Both the position numbers and the translations under genes were made by a program. This document shows positions 1 to 8,981 of a stretch of 64,000 bases of DNA, in pieces (the stretch's first letter is position 1; every line of letters starts with the position of its first letter). The notes beneath the pieces are model-generated. The model was given only the letters and a program-made list of their open reading frames with translations. It had not been told where the DNA came from and did not search any database. The DNA is taken from NCBI RefSeq assembly GCF_000186245.1, contig NC_014935.1, positions 868,001 to 932,000 of the forward strand, given 5' to 3'. The DNA is from Nitratifractor salsuginis DSM 16511 (lineage in GTDB: Bacteria; Campylobacterota; Campylobacteria; Campylobacterales; Sulfurovaceae).

Positions 1-591
1 CGCCTGCGCAATCACTTGAGAAAGATGGGTTTCAATGTGGTTATGACCCGCAGCTCCGACCGTTTCATCAAGCTGCGCCGCCGCACCCACTTCGCCAATC
101 TCAAGCACGGCGATGTCTTCGTCTCTATCCACGCCAACGCCGTAGGGCGGCTGAGCCGCGCCGCCACCGCTCATGGGATCGAGACCTATTTCCTCTCCCC
201 GGCTCGGAGTGAACGCGCGCGCCGTGTCGCCGCCAAGGAGAACAGCATCGCCTTCATCAGGCGTGACAGCAAGACGATGAACTCTTTTATCTCCACGCTG
301 ACCCGCTCCAAGATCATCCTCTCCAATATGCTGGCGTTGGATGTGCAGCGCAGTATCCTGGGGACCCTGCGCCGACGCTACCGCAACGTCACCGACGGCG
401 GGGTACGGGCGGCGCCTTTTTGGGTGCTGGTGGGCGCGGAGATGCCTGCGATTCTGGTGGAGACGGGTTACATTACCAACCCCTGGGAGAAGAAACGTCT
501 CTTCAATCCCCGCTACCAGGATATGGAAGCACAGGGAATCGCCAAGGGGATCGTGCGCTTTTTGCGTAATCGTGAGCGGGAGATGGAATAA
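1..591 (+). CDS. amiC: N-acetylmuramoyl-L-alanine amidase, C-terminal part (5' end outside window)
   Basis: Periplasmic zinc amidase that cuts the bond between MurNAc and the stem peptide of peptidoglycan. The frame is open at base 1, so the N-terminus lies upstream. Visible Amidase_3 signatures are VVMTRSSDRFIKLRRRT near the start, FVSIHANA carrying the metal-binding His, and PAILVETGYITNPWEKKRL near the end with the catalytic Glu. The fold ends with the usual GIAKGIVRFL helix. A hairpin and T-run follow at 656-680. The family call is firm; the symbol is by analogy with Campylobacter amiC. Confidence 0.88.
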   Translation, partial: RLRNHLRKMGFNVVMTRSSDRFIKLRRRTHFANLKHGDVFVSIHANAVGRLSRAATAHGIETYFLSPARSERARRVAAKENSIAFIRRDSKTMNSFISTLTRSKIILSNMLALDVQRSILGTLRRRYRNVTDGGVRAAPFWVLVGAEMPAILVETGYITNPWEKKRLFNPRYQDMEAQGIAKGIVRFLRNREREME

Positions 592-640
592 TAACCGAGT
601 AACGGAGTAATGAGTAACTAGTAACCGAATAATCGGGGAA
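589..640. repeat. degenerate GAGTAACC-type 7-8 bp tandem repeat
   Basis: About six imperfect units of a TAACCGAG/TAATGAG motif lie directly downstream of the amidase stop codon, mixing 7- and 8-base steps. The same family recurs near 8.2, 14.3, 15.95, 18.5 and 32.8 kb. Confidence 0.7.
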
Positions 641-655
641 TGAGTTTGCGGAGGG

Positions 656-680
656 GAGGCCCAGCCGGACCTCTTTTTTT
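656..680 (+). terminator. rho-independent terminator after the amidase gene
   Basis: GAGGCCC-AGCC-GGACCTC forms a stem with one mismatch, followed by seven T on the plus strand. It sits between the convergent amidase and porin genes and suits termination of the amidase transcript. Confidence 0.55.
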
Positions 681-684
681 GAGC

Positions 685-1935
685 TTAGAACTTGTAGTTG
701 AGCTGGACTGTGAGGCCGAGCTCTTTGTGTTCATTTTTGATGGTGACTGCTTGAGCAGGATAGCCGAAAGCCCCTCCGACATTGGCACTGTGTTTTTCGT
801 TCAAAGCATAGACGACAGTGAAGTCGGCAGAGAAGTTTTTACTGAACTGATAGCTTCCGCCGGCGGTGATATGATCCTCCGCCGTGGCGGGGAATCCAAG
901 GAGGTTGAACATATCTTTTGCGGCACCTTGCTGAGTGCTGCCATCGCTGAGATTGATGGGGGTTTTGCCGTGATTGTACCCCACACGCACTGACCAGGTG
1001 CCGGCATCGTATTGATAACCTATGGCGAAGACATCCTGATCATCCCAATCGAAATCCTCATAACCGGCGGCATGGCTCCACTGAATACGTTTCCAGTCGA
1101 TGGCGATACCGTGGGGACCGCTTCTCCACCCCAGGCCGATGCCGAATTCGGCAGGCTGATCGAGATGACCGTCCAGCTGAATGCCAAAAGGAGCTGCCGC
1201 GGCCCTCAAAGTATTGCCGTAATCCATTTTGACTTTACTTTTATACATCGCACCCACACTCAGGCCATTGCCGAAATCATAGGTCATACCGATGTTGGCG
1301 CCGAAACCGAAATCCTGCTTCTGACCGGGGCTGACAGTTCCGGGTTGTCCATTCTGACCGTGCATCACATAATGGATATCCAGGGATCCATACTGAACAA
1401 TAGGGGCGATCCCGATACTGAGGCCGCCGGTTTTATAGGCGACGGGAACGACGAACTGCATCAACTGCAACGTGGTTTCCATATCAAACAGTTTGCTGTT
1501 TCCCGGCATCCAGTTACTGGGCCCGAGCCCACGAAAATCGGTTCCCATTCCGGCGGTTCCGTACATCCCGGCACCGATGTGAACCCCATTGTCCAAATGG
1601 CTCACAATGGCGACCGCGGGGATCATACTGAGGTCGGCATCGCTGTCGGCTTCATCGGTAACGGGTCCATTCTGGGTGTTGGCTGTGAGGCTGGTATGAA
1701 TGTCGGGCATAAAGATCGTGCCGCCGAAGCTGATCTCCGTATCGTCGACGTAGGTGATCAGAGCCGGGTTGACCAGGGTGGACTCGGCACCGTGGCTGAA
1801 GGCGATCCCGGCGCCGCCCATAGATCGGGTCTTGGCTCCGACACCGACGAGGGTATCTCCATTGGTGGCGTAGAGGGCAGTGGAAGCGACCATAGAGAGG
1901 ATCATAGAACCTTTGACGAGATGATTCAGTTTCAT
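685..1935 (-). CDS. outer membrane transport protein, FadL/OMPP1/TodX family
   Basis: Predicted 14-strand outer-membrane beta-barrel for uptake of hydrophobic compounds. The 416-residue protein starts with a signal peptide ending near residue 23 (SMILSMVASTALYA). The mature protein begins with the family motif GVGAKTRSMGGAGIAFSHGA, as in FadL, followed by alternating aromatic/glycine strands and a C-terminal Phe (LNYKF) typical of outer-membrane proteins. AAGGAG precedes the ATG. It faces away from the downstream transporter operon, with an AT-rich region between them. The substrate cannot be read from the sequence. Confidence 0.87.
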   Translation of the reverse strand: MKLNHLVKGSMILSMVASTALYATNGDTLVGVGAKTRSMGGAGIAFSHGAESTLVNPALITYVDDTEISFGGTIFMPDIHTSLTANTQNGPVTDEADSDADLSMIPAVAIVSHLDNGVHIGAGMYGTAGMGTDFRGLGPSNWMPGNSKLFDMETTLQLMQFVVPVAYKTGGLSIGIAPIVQYGSLDIHYVMHGQNGQPGTVSPGQKQDFGFGANIGMTYDFGNGLSVGAMYKSKVKMDYGNTLRAAAAPFGIQLDGHLDQPAEFGIGLGWRSGPHGIAIDWKRIQWSHAAGYEDFDWDDQDVFAIGYQYDAGTWSVRVGYNHGKTPINLSDGSTQQGAAKDMFNLLGFPATAEDHITAGGSYQFSKNFSADFTVVYALNEKHSANVGGAFGYPAQAVTIKNEHKELGLTVQLNYKF

Positions 1936-2055
1936 TTGTTGCTCCTTGAATAATAAATAGTTAAGGTAACAGAAGCATAACTAAATATAGTTAAAGATAA
2001 GATTAATTAATGAAATACTATTTTTAAAAATAAATGCTATTGTTTGTTTATCTGC

Positions 2056-2085
2056 TTTTCATCGAACAGCGCTTCGGAGTATAAT
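2056..2085 (+). promoter_or_regulatory. candidate sigma-70 promoter for the antiporter/ATPase operon
   Basis: A perfect TATAAT at 2080-2085 has a weak TTTTCA at 2056-2061 with an 18-base spacer. It lies 18 bases upstream of the start codon chosen at 2104, inside the AT-rich 1950-2090 stretch. Confidence 0.4.
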
Positions 2086-2103
2086 AAACAGAGGAGTCCA
2101 AAG

Positions 2104-5100
2104 ATGAACGATCAGCTGTTGGGTGAATTTCTACTGTTACTCTCACTTCTCTTCGCTTTGAGCTATTTCCTGGCCGGAGCGTTGGAGCGGGTGAAAGTTC
2201 CGGGATTGTTGGCGGCCCTTTTCGTCGCGATGGGGATCCACTATACCCCGTTGGGGTCCATCCTCACCCAGGGGATCGAAGGGGAGATCTTCACCACACT
2301 GGCGGATCTGGGCGTACTCTTTCTCCTCTTCTTCATCGGTTCGCAGATCGATGTCAAAGAGATGAAGCGCCAGAGCGGCGAGATTGTTCTGGCAACGGTC
2401 CTCAATACGATGGTGCCCTTCCTGCTAGGGATGGGTGTGATGCTCTGGCTGGGCTACGGCTGGATCCTCGCCTTCGTGATCGGGCTGACGCGAATGCCTA
2501 CAGCCGAAGCGGTGATCGTCCCGATCCTCGACGAGTTCAACCTTCTCAAGACCAAGGTGGGCAATTACATCGTCGGCGCTGGGGTGCTCGACGATGTGAT
2601 CGAAGTTTTTCTCGTCGCTTTCGTCTCCATCTGGATCTCGGAAAAGAGCGGCCTGGTCAGCAGCGATACGAAAGAGATCACCGATATTCTCATCAATATC
2701 GCTATTTTCGTGGCGGCGGCCTGGTTCGCCAGGCGCTATGTGCTGGTGCCCCTTTCCCACTGGACACAGCTCAAAGTCTCCAACCTCGTTATGATGATGA
2801 TCCTGGTACTCTTCCTCTTCGGAGGGTTCGCCGAGTATGCCGATCTGGGCCTGGTGGTCGGCGCCATCGTGGCGGGGATTTTGATGCGGCCGGTCCTCGA
2901 TACCGCCGGGGAAGCCGGCGAGCGGGCCGATCGGGCGACCCGGGCGGTGGCTTACGGCTTTTTCGGGGTGATCTTTTTCCTCTGGGTGGGGATGAGCGTC
3001 GATCTGGAGGGGATGATCAAAGCCCCGGAGTTGGCGATCCTGCTCTTCCTGGCTGCCTTTGTAGGTAAGCTGCTGGGGATCTTCCTGATGGTGCCGATGA
3101 AGAAGCTGACGGTCAAAGAGGCATGGACGATCGGGATCGGGCTCAACGCCCGGCTCACCACGGAGATCATCGTCGCCAAACTGCTCCTCGATGCCCAGCT
3201 GATCGATACCCAGCTCTTTACAGCCCTGGTGGCCGCCTCTTCGGTCTCCACGATCGTGGTTCCGTTGCTCTTCTCGGTATTGGTGGCCAGGTGGAGAGAG
3301 GAGCTGACGGCCTCCACTGCTGCCGCCCCCACCCCGAAAGCCAAAGCCGCAACACCCGTCGAAGCGGAGACTCCCTGGCACGCCAAGCCCATTCAAGCGG
3401 TCCTCAATCTCCTGCAGAGCGATCCGAAAAAGGGGCTCACAGAGGCGGAGGCACGTAAGCGCCTTGCTCTCTACGGCCCCAACCGCATCGAGGCGGTTCA
3501 CAAAGAGAAGTGGTATTGGATACTCCTGCGGCAGTTTACCGACGTGCTGATCCTCATTCTGCTGGTAGCAGCGGCGATCTCCTTTGCCATCGGGGAGATG
3601 GGGGATGCCGTCACGATCCTGGCGATCGTCGTACTCAACGGTATCCTGGGCTTCGTCCAGGAGTTCAAAGCCGAAAAGGCGATCGAAGCGCTGCAGAAGA
3701 TGCTCTCTCCCAAATGCAAAGTGCTGCGGGAGGGCCGGGAGATCGAGATCGATGCCGCGCAGCTGGTGCCCGGTGATCTCGTGTTACTCGAGATCGGGGA
3801 CCGGGTGCCGGCCGATCTTCGGCTGATCGAGGCGGTCAATCTCAAGATCGACGAATCGGCACTGACGGGCGAATCGGTCTCGGTCTCCAAGGATACGAAG
3901 CCGGTTCCCAAGGAAGCGCCGTTGGCCGAGCGCCGCGATATGGCGTGGATGGGGACCAGCGTGACCAATGGTTATGCCCGAGGGGTCGTCGTCGCGACGG
4001 GTATGGCGACGGAATTCGGAAAGATTGCCAGGCTCACCAGTGAAGTGAAACAGACCAAAACACCCCTGCAGAAAAAACTGGCAGTGCTCGGAAAGAAACT
4101 GGGCATTCTCTCGGTCGCCATCTCGGTGCTGGTGGCGATCGTCGGCTACCTCTTCGGCAAGGACCTGATGGAGATGTTCCTCACCGGCGTGTCGCTGGCG
4201 GTGGCGGTAGTGCCCGAGGGCTTGCCGGCGGTGGTGACGATCACCCTGGCTCTGGGCGTCAAGGCGATGGTGCGTCAGCATGCGCTGCTGCGGCGCCTGC
4301 AGGCCGCGGAAAACCTGGGCAGCGCCAACGTCATCTGCACCGACAAGACCGGGACTCTGACGCAGAATCAGATGACCGTCAAAAAGATCTGGACCTTCGC
4401 CGGAGCGGTGGAGGTCACCGGCAGCGGTTACGACCCGGCGGGCCATTTCGAAGCGAAGGGCAAACGCATCGATTATAAAAAACGCCCTGATCTGCTGCTC
4501 CTGCTCAAAACCGGACTGATCTGCAACCACGCATCGCTGCGCAAAGAAGAGGAGGGATGGAAAATCTCGGGAGAACCGACCGAAGCGGCCCTCATCGTGG
4601 CGGCCTACAAGGCGTGGCTGAGCCCCGGCGAACCCAAAGTAATCAGCGAATTCTCCTTCAACTCCGAGCGCAAACGGATGACTGTGGTCGTCGAAGAGAA
4701 GGGGCAAAAGATCGCCTACGTCAAAGGGGCCCCCGAAGTGCTGATCGAGCGGGCCACCCACTATTTCGACGGCAAAGAGTGCAAGCCGCTGAATGCGAAG
4801 ATGCGCCGGGCCTTCGAGGCAGCCTACACCGACCTGGCCAAAAAGGGGCTGCGGACCCTGGCCTTGGCCGAACGGGTGCTGCCGCCCGACATTAGGCTCG
4901 ATCCCGACGAGGTGGAGAAGGATCTGACCCTGCTGGGGATTGTGGGCATCATCGACCCGCCCCGTCCCGAAGTCCCCGAAGCGATCCGAACGGCGCAGCG
5001 CGCCGGCATCCGGGTCGTGATGATCACGGGCGACGCGCCGCTGACGGCCCTGGCGATCGCCAAAGAGGTGGGATTGGAGGCGACACGCGCCATCACGGGC

Positions 5101-6051
5101 AACGAACTCAAGGGAATGGAGGATGAAGCCCTCAAAGCCGCCCTCAAAGAGGGGGTCATCTTCGCCCGCGCGACCCCCCAGGACAAGCTGCGCATCGTCG
5201 AAGTGCTCCAGAGCGAGGGGCTGGTGACGGCAATGACGGGCGACGGGGTCAACGACGCCCCGGCGCTCAAACGGGCCGATATCGGCATCGCGATGGGATT
5301 GCGCGGCACCGATGTGGCCAAAGGGGCGGCCGATATGATCCTGCTGGACGACAACTTCGCTTCGATCGTGGGTGCCGTGCGGGAAGGGCGCCGCCAATAC
5401 GACAACATCAAGAAATTCGTCACCTATCTGCTCTCCTCCAATACCGGAGAAGTGATTGCCATTTTCGTCAATATCCTCCTGGGCGGCCCGCTGATCCTGC
5501 TGCCGGTGCAGATTTTGTGGATGAATCTGGTCACCGACGGCATGACGGCGGTCGCGCTGGGGCTCGAACCGGCCGAAAAGGGGATTATGGAGCGGCCGCC
5601 CCGGTCGGTGAACGCTCCCTTCCTGCAGTTGCGGGGTGTGATCATGATCCTCCTGCTGGGAACCTATATCGGCGGCGGGACCCTCTGGCTCTTCCACCAC
5701 TATCTGACATCGGGCCTTCCCGAGGCCCAGGCGGTCGCGTTGGCGCAGACAGTCGCCTTCACGGGGATCATCATCCTGGAGAAGATGAACGTCTTCAACT
5801 ACCGCAGCCTCCGCGCCCCGATGCCGGTGATCGGCTTTTTCTCCAATCCCTGGGTCCTGGCTGCCTGGACACTGACTGTTTCGGCCCAGGTGGCGGCGGT
5901 CTATGTGCCTTTCCTGCAAAAAGCGCTGCACACCGTGCCGCTGAAGCTTGAGGATTGGCTGCTCATCTTCGAAGTGGCCGTCCCCCTCTTTGTGGTGGTA
6001 GAATTGTATAAATGGTTCGAATGGTGGGTGATGAAAAAACGAGGAGCGTAA
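2104..6051 (+). CDS. fusion: CPA2-type Na+/H+ antiporter + Ca2+-type P-ATPase
   Basis: One unbroken frame of 1315 residues. Residues ~1-405 are a multi-helix Na_H_Exchanger (CPA2) domain with the ion-binding Asp pair D163-D164 (GVLDDVIEV), the pattern of NapA-like antiporters. An Ala/Pro-rich linker (~405-425) leads to a complete P2-type ATPase: Cation_ATPase_N, TGES at 588-591, PEGL with E705, phosphorylated Asp D747 (CTDKTGTLT), a KGAPE nucleotide site and TGDGVND at 1045-1051. SERCA-like Ca2+ ligands are visible: E705, N1113/E1116, N1141/T1144/D1145 and E1226. The start at 2104 has GAGGAG upstream; an ATG at 2044 is in frame but lacks a ribosome site. Ca2+ export coupled to Na+ or H+ movement is inference. 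Confidence 0.9.
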   Translation: MNDQLLGEFLLLLSLLFALSYFLAGALERVKVPGLLAALFVAMGIHYTPLGSILTQGIEGEIFTTLADLGVLFLLFFIGSQIDVKEMKRQSGEIVLATVLNTMVPFLLGMGVMLWLGYGWILAFVIGLTRMPTAEAVIVPILDEFNLLKTKVGNYIVGAGVLDDVIEVFLVAFVSIWISEKSGLVSSDTKEITDILINIAIFVAAAWFARRYVLVPLSHWTQLKVSNLVMMMILVLFLFGGFAEYADLGLVVGAIVAGILMRPVLDTAGEAGERADRATRAVAYGFFGVIFFLWVGMSVDLEGMIKAPELAILLFLAAFVGKLLGIFLMVPMKKLTVKEAWTIGIGLNARLTTEIIVAKLLLDAQLIDTQLFTALVAASSVSTIVVPLLFSVLVARWREELTASTAAAPTPKAKAATPVEAETPWHAKPIQAVLNLLQSDPKKGLTEAEARKRLALYGPNRIEAVHKEKWYWILLRQFTDVLILILLVAAAISFAIGEMGDAVTILAIVVLNGILGFVQEFKAEKAIEALQKMLSPKCKVLREGREIEIDAAQLVPGDLVLLEIGDRVPADLRLIEAVNLKIDESALTGESVSVSKDTKPVPKEAPLAERRDMAWMGTSVTNGYARGVVVATGMATEFGKIARLTSEVKQTKTPLQKKLAVLGKKLGILSVAISVLVAIVGYLFGKDLMEMFLTGVSLAVAVVPEGLPAVVTITLALGVKAMVRQHALLRRLQAAENLGSANVICTDKTGTLTQNQMTVKKIWTFAGAVEVTGSGYDPAGHFEAKGKRIDYKKRPDLLLLLKTGLICNHASLRKEEEGWKISGEPTEAALIVAAYKAWLSPGEPKVISEFSFNSERKRMTVVVEEKGQKIAYVKGAPEVLIERATHYFDGKECKPLNAKMRRAFEAAYTDLAKKGLRTLALAERVLPPDIRLDPDEVEKDLTLLGIVGIIDPPRPEVPEAIRTAQRAGIRVVMITGDAPLTALAIAKEVGLEATRAITGNELKGMEDEALKAALKEGVIFARATPQDKLRIVEVLQSEGLVTAMTGDGVNDAPALKRADIGIAMGLRGTDVAKGAADMILLDDNFASIVGAVREGRRQYDNIKKFVTYLLSSNTGEVIAIFVNILLGGPLILLPVQILWMNLVTDGMTAVALGLEPAEKGIMERPPRSVNAPFLQLRGVIMILLLGTYIGGGTLWLFHHYLTSGLPEAQAVALAQTVAFTGIIILEKMNVFNYRSLRAPMPVIGFFSNPWVLAAWTLTVSAQVAAVYVPFLQKALHTVPLKLEDWLLIFEVAVPLFVVVELYKWFEWWVMKKRGA

Positions 6052-6052
6052 G

Positions 6053-7321
6053 ATGGATTATTCGATGATCCAATCCCTGGCGGTTGTGATTCTGCTGGGA
6101 TTCGCCATCGGGATGCAGCGGACCCTGACCTATATGCGTGCAGAGGAGCGGACCTTCGGAGGGAGTCGGACCTTCGCCCTGATCGCCCTGGCCGGATATA
6201 TGGCCGCCTGGCTGGATGAGCGCTTTACGGGCACGATCCTTGTGACCCTGGCGGTGCTGGGTATCCTGCTGGCTCTCTCCTACTATGTCAAAGTTACCAA
6301 AGCCGGCCGCTGGGGGATGACGACCCAGATCGCGGCGCTGGTGACTTATCTGCTGGGAGTCCTGGCCTATCGGGGGGAGCTGCTCTGGGCCGTCTTCATC
6401 GGGGTGGTCGTGATCATCCTCCTGGAGATCAAGCCGAGACTCCAGGCGCTGGAGCGCCATATCGGCCCCACCGATGTCAACGCCGTGATCCTGCTGTTGA
6501 CGATGAGCTTCGTGATCCTGCCGATCCTCCCCGACAAGATGATCGGCCCGGGCCATCTCTTCAACCCCTACAAAACCTGGCTCATGGCGGTCATCATCGC
6601 GGGGATCTCCTTCGTCGGCTATGTGGCGATCAAGGTGCTGGGGCAAAAACACGGCGTCTTCCTCACCGGCGCGGCGGGCGGGCTCATCTCTTCCACGGCG
6701 GTGAGCATCTCCCTTTCGCAGATGTTCCACAAGCAGTACGATCTGATCAACAACTACGCCGGCGGCATCGCCATCGCCTGTACCTTTATGTATCTGCGGG
6801 TGCTCTTCGAAGCCTTCGTGATCCATCCGGAGCTGGCCTGGAGACTCACACCGGCCTATCTGGGGGCGGCGGTGAGCGGCTTGCTCTACAGCTGGTGGTT
6901 CTACCGCCACTCCAAAGCCGCCGAGATCAATTTGGAGAATAACGCCATCGCCAAAAACCCCCTCCAGCTCAGCGAAGCGATCAAGTTCGGCATCCTCTTC
7001 GGGATCATCTACGGCGCCATCGCCTTCGTGCAGGGACGCTACGGCAACATCGGCGTCTATCTCGTCTCCTTCTTCTCGGGATTGACCGACGTGGACGCGA
7101 TCACCCTTTCGCTGAGCGAATTGGCCAAAGACGGCAAACTGGCCGAAACTGCCTCGATGAACGGGATCGTCATCGCCTCGGTGACCAACTCCATCGTCAA
7201 ACTGGGGATCGTCTATTGGCTGGGAGGTGTGAAGCTGGGTTGGAAGCTGACCCTCTTTTTCCTGGTGACCCTGGGAATGATGGGTCTGGGGCTCTGGATC
7301 GGAGAGACATATATTCATTAA
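6053..7321 (+). CDS. MgtC/SapB-family membrane protein with DUF4010 domain
   Basis: Polytopic inner-membrane protein of 422 residues. The first ~140 residues carry the MgtC-type start (LGFAIGMQRTL, FGGSRTFALIALAGYMAAWL); the rest is the DUF4010 region (FLTGAAGGLISSTAVSISLS, FFSGLTDVDAITLSLSELA). MgtC proteins act in Mg2+ homeostasis and ATPase control; DUF4010 relatives are unassigned. Its start lies one base after the stop of the antiporter/ATPase fusion, so the two are probably translated together. Pairing an MgtC-like protein with a P-ATPase recalls mgtBC operons. Confidence 0.82.
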   Translation: MDYSMIQSLAVVILLGFAIGMQRTLTYMRAEERTFGGSRTFALIALAGYMAAWLDERFTGTILVTLAVLGILLALSYYVKVTKAGRWGMTTQIAALVTYLLGVLAYRGELLWAVFIGVVVIILLEIKPRLQALERHIGPTDVNAVILLLTMSFVILPILPDKMIGPGHLFNPYKTWLMAVIIAGISFVGYVAIKVLGQKHGVFLTGAAGGLISSTAVSISLSQMFHKQYDLINNYAGGIAIACTFMYLRVLFEAFVIHPELAWRLTPAYLGAAVSGLLYSWWFYRHSKAAEINLENNAIAKNPLQLSEAIKFGILFGIIYGAIAFVQGRYGNIGVYLVSFFSGLTDVDAITLSLSELAKDGKLAETASMNGIVIASVTNSIVKLGIVYWLGGVKLGWKLTLFFLVTLGMMGLGLWIGETYIH

Positions 7322-7339
7322 GCATCAAAGGGGGCAAAG

Positions 7340-8002
7340 ATGAACGTAGAAGAGTTTATGGCGTTACAGGATGAGGTTTTTATCCGCTACGACGGAGTGG
7401 AACTGCCGGGACGTCTGGCGGTGCCCGAGGGAGCCGAAGGGATCGTGCTTTTCGCCCATGGAAGCGGCAGCAGCCGCCTCAGCCGGCGCAACAATTATGT
7501 CGCCTCGGTGCTCCACGAAGCGGGGATCGCTACTTTGCTTTTCGATCTGCTGATGGAGCCGGAGGCCCTGGATCGGCGCAATGTCTTCGATATCGACCTG
7601 CTGGCATCACGACTGCTGCTGGCGACCCATTGGACGAGCCTCCAACCTGCACTGAAGGATATGAATGCTGGCTATTTCGGGGCCAGCACCGGCTCGGCGG
7701 CAGCGCTCAAGGCTTCGGTCCTTTCCCCGGTACCCATCCGCGCCATCGTCTCCCGGGGCGGCCGCCCCGATATGGCGGCGGACGTGCTGGAGCGTGTCAC
7801 CGCCCCGACCCTCATCATCGTAGGCGGTAACGACTACGGCGTCATCGAACTCAATGAAGAGGCCTACCGCCGACTGCGCTGCGAAAAGGCCTTCGAGATC
7901 GTCCCCGGCGCCACCCACCTCTTCGAAGAGCCCGGCACCCTGGAGCGGGTGGCGGAGCTGGCAAGGGATTGGTTTGTGAGACATTTGAGAGCTGAGAGCT
8001 GA
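7340..8002 (+). CDS. alpha/beta hydrolase, dienelactone-hydrolase-like
   Basis: Small cytoplasmic hydrolase of 220 residues. The oxyanion-side motif LFAHGSGSSRLS precedes the nucleophile elbow GASTGS with Ser116. An Asp (GGNDYGVIE) and a late His (PGATHLFEEPG) complete a plausible triad. Close relatives often occur alone or fused to phosphoribosyltransferases; the substrate is unknown. It is third in the transport operon, 18 bases after the MgtC-like gene, with GGGGGC upstream as a weak ribosome site. Its last codons (LRAES) are already part of the GAGAGCT repeat run that follows. Confidence 0.75.
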   Translation: MNVEEFMALQDEVFIRYDGVELPGRLAVPEGAEGIVLFAHGSGSSRLSRRNNYVASVLHEAGIATLLFDLLMEPEALDRRNVFDIDLLASRLLLATHWTSLQPALKDMNAGYFGASTGSAAALKASVLSPVPIRAIVSRGGRPDMAADVLERVTAPTLIIVGGNDYGVIELNEEAYRRLRCEKAFEIVPGATHLFEEPGTLERVAELARDWFVRHLRAES

Positions 8003-8232
8003 GCGTTGAGAGTTGAGAGTTGAGGGTTGGTCGTTGGTTGTTGGTCGTTGGTTGTTGGTTGTTGGTCGTTGGTCGTTGGTCGTTGGTCGTTGGTCGTTGG
8101 TCGTTGGTCGTTGGTCGTTGGTCGTTGGGGCAGCGGAGAAAAATTACTAGTTACTAGTTTCTAGTTCTTCGGTTACTCATTACTCGGTTACTCATTACTC
8201 GGTTGCTCGGTTGCTCGGTTACTCGGTTGCTC
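7986..8232. repeat. composite run of 7-8 bp tandem repeats
   Basis: Three repeat families sit end to end between convergent genes: TGAGAGC/TGAGCGT units (7986-8030), about 15 TTGGTCG/TTGGTTG units of exactly 7 bases (8025-8127), then ATTACTAG and GGTTACTC/GGTTGCTC units of 7-8 bases (8140-8232). The run starts inside the last codons of the hydrolase and ends at the sirtuin stop codon. No gene is seen in it. Confidence 0.95.
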
Positions 8233-8980
8233 ATTCCAGATCCATTCCCAGCCTCTTCGCCAGCTCTTTGGCCGCTTCGGTCGCTTTCGCCCGGAGGAAG
8301 ATATCGGTGCGGTGTGCGGTGTAGGCGGAGGGCTCGACGTTGATTTCGATTACTTTGGCTTTTTTGCCTTCGTAGGGGAGCATGGAGGCAGGCATCACTT
8401 CTCCGGTGGTGCCGATGATGAGCAATAGGTCCGCCCTTTCGCAAAGTGCCAGGGAGCGCTGGTAGGCTTCGGGCGGGATCGATTCGCCGAAGAAGATGAA
8501 ATCAGGCTTGAGCAGCCCGCCGCACTTTTTGCAAAGCGGCGGCAGATCGTTCAGGTCGTGTTCGGTAAAGGGGGTACGGTCACCGCATTGGGTGCAGAGC
8601 AGCTTCTGGGCGGTGCCGTGAAATTCGATGACGTTTCGGCTGCCAGCCTCCTGGTGGAGGTTGTCGATGTTTTGGGTGATGACTCCCTGCAGCTTCCCCC
8701 GTCGCTCTAGCTCGGCCAGGAAGCGGTGGGCGGCGTTGGGGCGGGCGTTGGCCCCCATATAGTCGTAGAAGATTTCCCGGATCGCTTCCCAGGACTCTTT
8801 GGGGTGCTCATAGAAGTAGCCCAGGTCGAGGATCTTGGGATCGTAGCGGCTCCAGAGCCCCGTGGGCCCCCGGAAGGTGGGGATCCCGCTCTCCACGGAG
8901 ATCCCGGCTCCGGTGAAGGCGACGGGACGCGCGGCCTCCTCGATCCAGCGTGCGGCGGTATCGTAATCGTTTCGTGTCAT
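8231..8980 (-). CDS. cobB: NAD-dependent protein deacylase, sirtuin
   Basis: Class III Sir2 enzyme (249 residues) that removes acyl groups from lysines using NAD+. Motifs are FTGAGISVESGIPTFRG (NAD site), TQNIDNLH, EFHGT with the catalytic His, a structural zinc site CTQC...CKKC, FFGESIP and IGTTGEVMPAS. Length is normal for bacterial CobB. It is directly upstream-linked to murJ: murJ ends one base before this start, so both are probably on one leftward transcript. The stop codon abuts the repeat run at 7986-8232. A second, different sirtuin is encoded at 27086-27907. Confidence 0.9.
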   Translation of the reverse strand: MTRNDYDTAARWIEEAARPVAFTGAGISVESGIPTFRGPTGLWSRYDPKILDLGYFYEHPKESWEAIREIFYDYMGANARPNAAHRFLAELERRGKLQGVITQNIDNLHQEAGSRNVIEFHGTAQKLLCTQCGDRTPFTEHDLNDLPPLCKKCGGLLKPDFIFFGESIPPEAYQRSLALCERADLLLIIGTTGEVMPASMLPYEGKKAKVIEINVEPSAYTAHRTDIFLRAKATEAAKELAKRLGMDLE

Positions 8981-8981
8981 T

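Noticed and set aside
3784-5931. Long minus-strand open frame of about 715 codons inside the antiporter/ATPase gene
   Set aside because: It is antisense to a gene with all P-ATPase motifs; its translation is rich in His/Gln/Arg/Asp with no motif, typical of GC-rich shadow frames. Similar long shadows at 6.0-7.3, 21.7-23.2, 35.4-36.8 and 40.8-42.1 kb were rejected for the same reason.
7986-8232. Could the regular repeats be a CRISPR array?
   Set aside because: Units are 7-8 bases with no spacers and change family along the run; no cas gene is in the window.
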